From Halocaridina rubra (lineage: Eukaryota > Arthropoda > Malacostraca > Decapoda > Atyidae): a DNA stretch of 20,661 bases. Positions 1 to 12,000 of the stretch are shown one piece after another. Position 1 is the first letter of the stretch, and the number at the start of each line of letters is the position of its first letter. The notes under the pieces are model-generated. The model saw nothing but the letters and a program-made list of their open reading frames with translations. It had not been told where the DNA came from and searched no databases. Location: assembly GCA_037179515.1 (NCBI GenBank), contig JAXCGZ010004265.1:42501-63161 (forward strand), read 5' to 3'. The position numbers and the translations under genes were made by a program.

Positions 1-3000
1 CCCAGAGTTGGACATGAAGCAGTAGAAAATATGTCTACATCAGAAATTACTCAAACTGCAGCACAGTTTCAAACTATTGACAGATCAATGATAGTTACTC
101 GGAATAGGATCATGAAAAAAATTGTTATCATTGATGGTAATCCTGTAGAAACTGATGAAGTTGTGGAAGAACCAGTGGATTCTACAATCGAGTCTCTGCC
201 CCACATTTCATCAGACTCTATAATAAAAGAAAACACAGTGGAACCTGCAACCTCAGTTATAAAAAGAATATTGAAAAAGGTTGTTGTAATTGACGGTGAA
301 CCAGTAGAAACAGAGGAAGTTGCGGATGATCCTGAAAAATTCACAGAGGAAACCATGCGTAAACTTTCATCTGACACATCTATTACAGAAACTGTCTATG
401 AACCAGAAATCATAATAAGGAAAGTAGAAGAGAAGCAGGTTGTGAAGAAGGTAGTCATGATTGACGGTAAACCTACTGAGACAGAAGTAATTGTTGAAGA
501 ACCAGAGAGTGTTACTGAACATATTTTTCCAAATGTGATATCAGATATTTCAGTCTCAGAATTCTGTGAACCTGAAATTACAACCTCCAGACAAATAATC
601 AGAAAACGGATTATAAAAAAGATTTTGATGGTTAATGGGGAGCCTGTAGAGACAGAGGAAGTAGTTGAAGAACCAGAGGATGTGACAGCGGAAATAATGC
701 AGAATATATCTCTAGAGTGTGGCTTTGCAAATACAGTGTGTGAGTCTGGTGTGAAAACAACTCATGTCAGAGGGGAGAGTGAACCAAAGAAATCTGTTGA
801 TGTTGACAGTAAATATATTGAGACAGAATTTACTGGCAAGCCTAGTGATATCACTAAGGAGGAATTGGAGCGTCCTACTTCTCCAGTGATTACAGAAACC
901 GTTTGTGAACCTGAGTTGATAGCTACAGAAAGTATTCAAAGAAAAAATATCATAAAGCGAGTCGTGACTGTGGACGGTAAGCCTGTTGAGACTGGAGAAG
1001 TTGTAGAGGATCCTGATATCATAGCAAGAGATAGCATGGATATAGCACAAGAGTCAGCAAACATTGAAACGATTATTGATCCTGAAGGCACTACAACAAA
1101 CAGACTTATAAAAAAGAGGATTATCAAAAAGACCATTGTCGTAAATGGTAAACCTGTTGAAAGTGAAGAAATTATTGAAGAACCAAGAGATACTACAGAA
1201 GATAGTATCTTGCATATTCCAGCAGAATCTATAATCAGTGAAGCTTTGAGTAAACCGGAACTATCTTCTACAAGGAGAGTAATAAGAAAGAGGATTATCA
1301 AAAAGGTCACCATGGCCGACGGGAAACCACTTGAAACTGAGGAAATTATAGAAGAACCAGAAGATATCACAAAGGAGATATTCAATATCCCAACAGAAGC
1401 TATAATCACTGAAACTATATCTGAGCCCAATGTTACAACCATCAGGAAGGTTATAAGAAAAAGAATTATAAAAAAAACTATTATGGTAGATGGCAAACCT
1501 GTTGAAGTGGAGGAAGTCGTGGAGGTGCCAGAAGAGATAAAGCAAGAAGTACAATTCAATATCCCTCCCGACTCTGAGACTATTGAAGATGGCATACCTG
1601 TTGAGACTGAAGAAGGTGTTGAAAATCCAGTATGTGTTACAAAAGATATGTCTACTATCCCTACAGAATCCGTAGCCGGTGAAAATATTGGTCAGCTTAG
1701 AAGGGTAATTAAAAAGATTACAATGGTAGATGGAAAGCCTGTTGAGTCTGAAGAAGTTATGGAATTAGGGAGTGAAAATATGCCAACTGGCTTTACAGTC
1801 ATTGAAGCTGAAAGTAAACCTGAAACCACAATTATTAGAAGAGTTATAAGAAAAAAGATAATCAAAAAGATCATTATTGTAGATGGGGAACCTACTGAGA
1901 TTGAGGAAGTGATAGAAGAACCGACTGATGTTTTAGATGAAATGTCAAATATCCTGCCTGATTCTGTAATTTCTGAGGTTGTGACAGAACCTGAAGTTAC
2001 ATCCATCAGAAGAATAATAAGAAAGAGGATTATTAAGAGAATTACGATTGTAAATGGCAAACCTATTGAGACTGAAGAAATTGTTGAAGAACCCGAAGAT
2101 ATTACTGATGAAGTAGTAGAGACTATTCCTGAAAAATCATTATTCGAGGCAAGGGTGAGTGGCCCGGAAATTTCTGTCAGTAGGAGAATTATTAAGAAAA
2201 GAATTATTAAGAAAATCGTAATAGTAGATGGTAAACCTGTTGAGACTGAAGAAATTGTTGAGGAGCCAGAAGATGTTGAACATGAAATAACTAATATCTC
2301 AGGTGAATCTTCTATTAATGAAGCAACAAGCCCACCTAAAATAAGTACCATTATAAAAGATGTAAGAAAAGGGATCAGTAAGAAAATCTTAAAAATAGAT
2401 GGTGAGCCTATTGTGACTGAAGTTTTGGAGGAGCCAGATATCACAAAAGATGAAATCCTGACTGTTCCAATAGAACCTGTAATCACTGAAACTGTCATTA
2501 AGCCTGAAACTGTCTTAAGAACACTTACAAAAACAAGAATTACCAAGAAGATTCATATGGTAGATGGGAAGACTGTTGAAACAGAGGAAGTTGTGGAGGA
2601 ACCAGATGTTACTGAAGAAGGAATTGTTGATATATCAAGAGAGTCTGTAATACATGGATCAGTAATGGCAGATTGTCAACCACTGGAAAAGGAAGAAATT
2701 CCAGAAAAAACAATAGATATAACAGAAGGCCATTTGCCTGTTGTTCCAGAAGATGTAGGATCACTTGAGACATTAATTAAACCAGACAACAGCTCTGTAA
2801 ATATGGAAGATGGGGAATCTGTCGAGTTAGAGGAAGTAGTAAAAGAATCAGTTGCCATGTCTGAAATGAGGGAATCATTAGAAACTATTGGTAAAATCAC
2901 TGACGAGACAGTAATTCCTCCTTCTTATTCTGTAACCTCTGAAACAACATCTAACCCAGAGGAAGATTCAACAGAGAACACTATTGGGAACAAAGTTGTA

Positions 3001-6000
3001 AAGAGAATAATTATGGAGGATAGTAAACCTGTTGAAACAGAAGAGACAGTAGAGGAATCAGTTGCTATGGAAGATATTCAAGGTAATATTCCTGTCAATG
3101 ATGCAGTCATTACTGAAAACCCTGAACAAAATGTGATATCAGAAAGTCCTGATATTGAACCTATTTCATCAAGTGGTATACGAATCATCAAGAAAAATGT
3201 AAAAATACGTCGTTTAGTACGTATAGTTGATGATAAAGAAATAGTAGAAGAGGAGCAATCAGAATCCCCTGATGAAATTTTCGAGTATCCTCAGAGCTCA
3301 TTACACGACACACAAATCACATTACCAATTAGTGAAAGCATTGAAAATGTTCAGATTGGAATGCCAGATGAGTCCCATGAAATACCTTTCCAGCAAGCCA
3401 GAGTTATCAGACAGATTAGAATAGAGGATGGGAAACCAATTTTCTCTGAAGAGATTTTGGAAGAAGATAACGCACTTGCTGACCAAGGGCCTTACAGCGA
3501 GGTAACAAGGGTTCAGGTTCGAGCTGTAAGGAGGAGAATGAAGATAATCAAAAGGGTTCAGATTATCAATGGAGAGAGGGTTGAAACAGAAGAAGTGGTA
3601 GAAGAACCAGAAACTCATTTTGATATGCCAGATGATGAGCCAGAAATAGCAGTCACAGAAATCTGCCATCAAAATGTAGTAGAGGAAGTTATGGAGACAG
3701 AGGATGATAATTCTCCATATTCAGTGCCAGTTTCTGGTATTAATGATAGCCCTATGCCAGAGTCAACATCTAACTTGATTAATGAAGTTGCTCAACAAAC
3801 TTCAGAATCTGATAAGATATTTAGCTTGGAACCACAGCAACTGGTATCTTCCCTACATGATGAGGAAGTTACTGGAGACTTCCCTGTCCCAGAAGGCTCA
3901 ACATCTCAACCAATGGGAAATGATTATTGTGAACCAAAATCTATTCAAAATGAGTCACCAAATATCTGGAAACATGAGATGTATTATAAAGATTACAAAG
4001 AGACTACCGAATACAAAGATATATCTCCACTTTCAGATGAAAATTTGTATGCAAGTAATGAGTTACCAATGAGTTCCCCACTGTATGACAAGGAAGTTGT
4101 AAGGGAGTTTCCTTTGCCAGAGGACCAAATTACTCAACCAAAGAGGACTGATACTGATGAACCTAAACCTAATGAAGCTGAATCTGTAAATATATGGACA
4201 GATGAGTTATATGAAAATATCAAAATGAGATCAGAAAGAACAACTATTTCAGAGCCCAGTGGCATATCTACAGTTACTGATGGTAAATTATACAGTGAAA
4301 CAGAAATACCTATGAGTACCCCGAAGTACGTTGAGGACAACGAAAATCAGTTCCCTCTCCCAGAATGTTCAGTTGCTCAACCAGAAAAATTATACCAAGA
4401 TGAACCAAAATCTACTAAAGATGAGTCAGGCATTGTCTGGACAGAGGCATTATATGGTAAATACACTGCAGAGACATGTGCAGAATCCAAAATCATAACT
4501 CCAGTTATGAATGAAAAAGTAATTAGTACAGAATCATTGCCTATGAGTCCCCCTAGGTATAACAATGAAGTTATAAGCGAGTTTCCTGTTCCAGAAGGTT
4601 CAGTTATTCAGCCAGAGAAAAACGAAAATGATGACCCTAAGGGAACTGAATGTATGTCAGTAAATATCTGGGCTGAGGAGTTATATAACAAAACTGAAAA
4701 TGAGTCAGCTGAAACTATTGCTAAGCCAGGGATCACAGACATTGCTCCAGTTCCAGATAATAAATTAATTATTACATCTCCTTTACCCATGAGTCTTCCA
4801 CAGCATGGTGAAGTATTTGGCGATTTCCCTCTACCAGGAGGCTCAATTGCACAGCCAGAGAGCATTGATAATGATGTACCAGAACGCAATGATGATGGGT
4901 CAGAAAATGTCTGGAAAGAGAGATTATATAATAAACATGATACACAACCAACCGACAGCTCATATATTCCTGAGTCATTAGAAGCTGCTCCTTGTGCCAT
5001 TATCCCACAAGTTCAGACCAAGGAGGCAGAATCAGATATGCAACCATTTCCAATAGTTGCAGAACCTGTCATTGATGTTACAAGAGAAATTTTGTATTTA
5101 CAAGATAAGGCAACCGAAGCAACAGATTTATGCAGAGAAACAAAGAATATAGAATCTTTCCCACTACCAAGAGAACTAGCCGTGCAAGATAAATGTGAAT
5201 CTCAAGTTATGCCATCAGTGTTATTGCTTGAAAGTACTCCATTCCCAGAGCCTCAAGTGAAAAACAGTGGATTAGATCAGCTGTGTAAAGTAGTTGAAAC
5301 TCCCAGAATATATGAATCAGCATTATTCCAGAAAGCAGATGTTCAAGAGCCATCTGGACTTATTCAAACACAGACTCAAATTGTAAAACTGCCATCTCTG
5401 CCAGTATTACCACCAGATTATAGTGTCTCCATTGCATCTTTCCCAAACCCTACTGAGGATATGCCAAAGTATATTGAATCCAGTGAAATGTTTTATCCTT
5501 TAGACTCTGAATGCAGTTGTAATGTTTTCAGAGAAAATGAGTATGCCTCTAATGCACAATTGGACCAGAGTGAGGCTATCTCCCAAAACTTACCTCCAGC
5601 ACCACCTGCTCCCATGAGTCCTCCAGACTTTCCTAGAGAAGATTCTTTGGGCTCACCTTTTCCTCGCCCTCTTGAATATGAGAAACTTGCAGCTTTTCCT
5701 GTTATATCTTGTAATGAAGATGAAGAAAATATTAGAGAATCCTCAAACAGTTTAGTTCTAACATTTGGTAAAAATTTATATGACCAGCATGAAAAAGAGG
5801 AAAATGCTAATATCGTCGCTGAAGAAAGTAAGGTACCTTATATACCCCAGGGGGGATTGGATATGCCAGAACATCTAAACCAAGAAGATTTTCCACAGCC
5901 TCAAGCAGATTTTCCTCAGATAAGACATGTTAGAGAACAGCCAAAACATGAAGATGAAGAAAATATTAGAGAATCCTCAAACAGTTTAGTTCTAACATTT

Positions 6001-9000
6001 GGTAAAAATTTATATGACCAGCATGAAAAAGAGGAATCTACTAATATCGTCGCTGAAGAAAGTAAGGTACCTTATATACCCCAGGGGGGATTGGATATTC
6101 CAGAATATCCAAATCAAGGAGATTTTCCACAGCCTCAAGCAGATTTTCCACAGTTAAGACCTGCTAGAGAAGAGCCAAAACATGAAGATGAAGAAAATAT
6201 TAGAGAATCCTCAAACAGTTTAGTTCTAACATTTGGTAAAAATTTATATGACCAGCATGAAAAAGAGGAAACTACTAATATCGTCGCTGAAGAAAGTAAG
6301 GTACCTTATATACCCCAGGGGGGATTGGATATTCCAGAATATCCAAATCGAGGAGATTTTCCACAGCCTCAAGCAGATTTTCCACAGTTAAGACCTGCTA
6401 GAGAAGAGCCAAAACATGAAGATGAAGAAAATATTAGAGAATCCTCAAACAGTTTAGATCTAACATTTGGTAAAAATTTATATGACCAGCATGAAAAAGA
6501 GGAAACTACTAATATCGTCGCTGAAGAAAGTAAGGTACCTTATATACCCCAGGGGGGATTGGATATTCCAGAACATCTAAATCAAGAAGATTTTCCACAG
6601 CCTCAAGCAGATTTTCCACAGCTAAGACCTAGAGAAGAGCCAAAACATACTGATACACAGACTACTAAGACATGGGCTGATAATGAATACTGCAAGATTT
6701 CTGTAGTAGAGCAACCTGATATAATTACTCATTCAGTAACTTCCCTTGTTTCACCACCAGTATATGAGGAAACTGAAGTAAGAAGGGAAGTAAGTACTTT
6801 TCCAGAACCAGGAACATTATTAAAGCAAGAAGTATTAACTGATATTCAAGGGGACTCGGTGCAAGTTTTGACAGGAGAGGAAGTAAGCTCTTATAATGTG
6901 ATGTCTTTGCAGTCTGAAGAGAAGTGGTCACCTGATATTACGATTGAAAATGTTTCTAAAGAAAGCATTCATACTTTTCCCTCATCAATCACTACTGCTG
7001 ATAGAGTGCAAGATGATACTGAAATACCTTCGCCTTTGATAATATCAGTGGAGTCAGATGAATTGTCACAGTTACCAGTGAAAGGATTCGATGACTCACC
7101 AGAAGTCACAGACATTCCATCGTCTCTAGATACTTTTCCTACTCCCGTTGTTGATGATCAAGAACCCAGAAATGTGGATATATCCGAAAAATACCCAAAG
7201 ACTATGTATGATAAAGTAAATGAGCTCACTGATAAAGCTGAACCTATAGTTGAATATTTACCTCATCCACCAATTATATCAGCAGAATATGAAATAGCTG
7301 ATGAACAACCAACTGTACCATTCCCTGCCATATATGCAAAAGAGGAACCAGTGGAAGGAACTTCATTAACAGATGCAACTAAGCTTCTTATTACAGAATG
7401 TGGTGATTTAGAAAGTACTGATTTAACAAATGTGAGTCATATAATCAGTACTGACAGTCTTACGCATCCAGCTTCTAATATACCTCTACGTGAGGCTGAT
7501 GTAGTCTTACCTTCTTTAACAATGACAAAAGCTAAAGAAATAGATGAGGACACCGTCTTATTACAGACGGTTGAGGATCTCTCTTATCCATCTGAAAATA
7601 TGGAATCTCAAACAGAAAAATCTGATTCTGTTAATATATATGATAAAGCAATGTATGATCAAAGCGAAGTCATTGCTTTGTCTAGTGAAGTTTCTGAGCA
7701 CGATCTTAAGTCTCTACCAGTTCCAGTCTCTGATTATAAAGAGCATCCAAGTATCTCAAATGACCCTGTAACTTTTGATATTAGTAAGACAGAAAATTTG
7801 GCAAAATCAGCAATACTAGAAAGCCAAGAATTAATCACAGAGACCCCATACATAGAATTTCCAAATATAAATGATGGTCAAGAAAATGATTTGCCAGAAA
7901 GTACAACTACCACAACATTATGGAGAGATAACATGTATGCAAAACAAGAATATGAAACCTATAAGGAAGATATATCTAATGAACATCCAATGTCTGCTCT
8001 ATCAGAATTACCAATGATAGGGCCGAGTGAAACTCTCAAGCCAGATAGCTTCCTGACACCTGTTGGAGATATACCACAGCCATCAAAAATCTTGGACGAA
8101 CCAGACTCTAACATAGAAGATGTGAATGTGTTTACTGATGAAATTTATGGTGAAATTGTTAAATCAGAAGTTTGTGACTTCATAATAGAATCTAACAATT
8201 CTCAGGCACCATTTCCACAGTATAAAACAGAGGAGGTGACTCTTTCAGAATCTTTCCCATCAATTACAACTGCAACTACTATACTCACTGAGAAAGAGGA
8301 AGAGCCTAGTCTCAATCAGAAAGTTGAGAAATATAGTGAAGAAAGAGCTTATGAACCTGAGGAGTCTACCCTTATTGAGACAAGTAATACAGATTCATTT
8401 TTACCTGCTGTGAGCCATTATGAGCCTGAATCTTTATCTAAGCATGTAATCAATGTAATTTCTTCTGAAGAAGCGTCAGCTGCAAGACTTGATATTGATG
8501 AAGCAGTTTCCGTGAAAGATTCTCCTAAATCAGCAGTAACGGAGGTAACACAAGAACCAACAATAACGACAGTCATCAGTAAAGACCTCATATACAATGA
8601 TGGTCAGCCAGTAGACTCTGAAGAAGTTCAGAAATTGCAAGATAAATATGATAATGAGTGTGATCATGAACCAAGTAAACTCGAAAGTAAGCAAACTATA
8701 ATAGAAAGTAAATTCATCAATAAGGAAGTTACTTTGCCCCATTGGGAGTCTGTAGAGATTAAACCAGTGACTGAGGAACCAGTCAATAATGAAAAAATAT
8801 CTGTCCATGATGAAGTATTTGAACAAACCAGAATTCATGAAGTTATACTGAGAAATGCTCAAGAGAATGACCCAATTATATTCTCAGAGCCAGAGTCCAG
8901 CATGTCCAATAATAATATTATTGGAATGTATACTGATGCTAGCAGTGAAGTAGTGCCAAAACCTGAAGCTGTTATACATGATACTGAAATTGTCAGAAAG

Positions 9001-12000
9001 AAAATTATTAAAACAATCAACATAGTTGATGGCAAACCCATAGAGAGTGAGGAAATCATTGAAGACCCAGATACAGAGGAAATACTAGACTCAGCTCAGA
9101 CAGAAGTTAAACACGAAACACCTGAGGATAATATGAAGATGATGAGTGAAGATTTAAATAAACTTCCAAGTGATCTTCCAGTCCATTTAAGTGACGATCT
9201 AGAAGTTTTGAGTCCAGTTGAAGTAATTGATACCTGTGATGATGAGGTGAAGAATGAAATTTACGAAACTTTAATGTCCTGTGAGGAATCTCCTGCAAAA
9301 ACAGATATCTGTGAAGAATTATCTTCCAATATTGTAATAACAGAGCACAAACCTATTAATGGTAGTTCTGTTGAATCAAAACAGACTATTCAAGAGCCAG
9401 AAAATGAAGAATTAGGAAAACAACAAAATATCCCTCTGTTAGATACAGATGAAATTAAATCAGCACCTGAAAACCAAACTGATATTAATGTATGTATTAA
9501 AATAGTGAACACTGGTGATAAGCCTGTTGGTGAAGTACTTGGAACTGCTGATGAGGATTATGGAGATATTCCTTATCTTCCCACTGAATCAGTAAGTAGT
9601 ACAGATATATCTCAATTACCTCAAACTCTTCATAGTGCCACAAAATCAGATATCGTGGAGGGTAAGTCTCTTCAGTCGCAAATTTTGGAGGATTCTTGTG
9701 TTTTGACTGAAGAAACTGTTCTTAGTGTTGTTGATAGTAAAGCTATAGAAGTTCTAGGAAATATAACAGAACCTGAAGAAAGTAATGACCTTGTACTAAA
9801 CACATATAATGATAGTACTAAAACAGAACATATTGCTCTGCCCGAGTATTCTGAATATGATAAGAAATTAATAAATGACCATCTCCCACAGCCAGCTAAG
9901 GATTCCTTGACAGAGCCCGGAGTCAAGCCAGCTAAGGACTCCTCGACAGATCCTGGAGTTAGTGAGAAAGAATTAGTTAGTGAAGAGGGTGCTTTAAAAG
10001 CTGATGAAGATGCTCAGTCTGTTGAAAGAGATGAAGACAGAAAAAGTCCAGCTGAAACCATGTCATATCCATATTACTTGGAGGTGACTCCTGAAATGCA
10101 AAAACCTAGTAGCCAAGGACAAAACATTGAGAAGTTAATAACAACTGCAGGTGAAGTTGAGCCAAGAAGCAGTATGGAGTACATAGAAAAACTCCCTCCA
10201 AAGGAAGAAGTTGTTGCTTATAGCTCAACTCTCATTGATGATGAAGATGAGCAAGTGTGTGAGGGTGATACTGCAATCATGAATCCCGAAGAGGAGTCTT
10301 ATCCAGCTGAAATGGATTCTCAATTGCAGGATGCTATTAAACCTGAAAGTAAGGAAACAGACTCTACATTTGATGAAACTCATGTAAGCATTCCATATCC
10401 AGATGACCAAATAGTAGGCAAAGAAGATGTTAGCACCACTCCTTTTCTATTATCATATAGAGAAGAAGATCAAATTAACACCACTCCTCCTCAGATATCT
10501 GGTAAAGAGGAAACTCAAATTAATGCCACTCCTCAGATATCAGATAAAGAGAAAGATCGAATTAACACCACTCCACTCCAAATATCAGATAAAGGGGAAG
10601 ACCAAATTAACATCTCTGTCCCTCAGATATCAGATACAGATGAAGATCAAATATATACCTCTAATGAGAAAAAACAGTCAGTGGATGAGGGGATATTTAC
10701 TGGTCAATCTGAAATACCCTCAGACATCCCACAAGAAGTATCTGTTGATCAGGGATGTCTTTCATCAGCATCTTCTCAAGAACTACATACCTATCAAGGA
10801 TATGTTCCACCAGCCACTGAGCAAGAAATACCTGTTGACGTAAATATGCCATCATCATCTGTACAGGAATTAGCCATCACTCAGTCTGATCTGGATTCAT
10901 ATCCTGTAGAAGACGTAACCAAAGATCTAATTAGCAGTCCAGTAATCAGTTTACAAGAGTTGGCAGTAAATCAAACAGATTCTCCTCCAGTCTCTGAACA
11001 AGAATTACTTGATATTCCAACAGACATTGTACCAAAACTATCTACTAACCAAACAGGTACTTTAATCGAAAGTTTACAAAAATCACCAGAGAGAATTGAG
11101 AGTATAACAGAAGAAATTTCTGCCACAGAAGAGAGTCCTGAAGGCACCAACTTGGATATTTCACCAATAACAATCATGCAAACTTCAGATGTTGTAGACG
11201 AGGAAGCACTACCTGAGAAAGATAATGAAACTACATTAACAGCTCATATCACTCAAATAGATGATAAGTGTGTAACTAATATCAGTTTGGATGCTCCATC
11301 ACCATTTGGGATAGAAATACACGTAGAAAAGGATGTTTCTCCTACAGCTGATGAAATACTTGATAAACATATTGCTGGACAACCTGATGCAGGTCTTTCA
11401 AGTGAATCCTCTGTACCTCAAGAATGTAAGATCAGAGAGGTGCAGGCTGATATCCAATCACCATCTGTTCCTTATGAAGCCAGTAACGAAGAAGCAGTTG
11501 CAGTAGGGGAACACAAAGTGCATGGTGAAGTGGAAATATCTGAGGAATGGGATATAATTACATCAATTTTAAAACGGCGTCAACAGCTGAAAGAGAGGGC
11601 ATCCACCTCACCATTACCCTTACAGCTAACGCTCGCTACAACAAAGCTACCTGCAAGTGAAGATAATCAAGAACGTATTAATGGCAATATGGAGTTATTA
11701 CGATCAGCAATAGAAAAGAAAGACTGTATTGCTGTACAGAAGGTTATTATCACAATCATTGAGAGTGTCAGTACCTGGCTAGAAACAATTGAATACAAAA
11801 TTTATTCCATAAAGCAATCTGATAATGTCCTTGATAGACAACTCCAGTACGATAACCTGCAAAATGAGTTACATATTGTGCAGGAAAAGATTTGTGTTCT
11901 TGAGGGAGTAACGGAATATGCATATGAAATTGTAACAGAGGAGACTATAATAATTATCCAACAAACCATGAAAATCTTGCATCAACAGGTTGCCCATGTG

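Noticed and set aside
31..33. ATG at 31 as the protein start
   Set aside because: The frame is open back to base 1 with no stop and no acceptor-like pyrimidine tract; the sequence before it (PRVGHEAVEN) reads as more of the same protein.
936..2546. Long minus-strand open frames (936-1595 and 1692-2546)
   Set aside because: They are antisense shadows: the repeat period is a multiple of three, so one antisense frame without stops is repeated with each unit. They have low-complexity Ser/Ile/Thr composition.
6349..6357. RGD tripeptide in copy 3 of the 78-residue repeat
   Set aside because: It arises from one of the two point differences from copy 2 (Gln to Arg), is in a probably cytoplasmic protein, and is absent from the other copies; an integrin role is unlikely.
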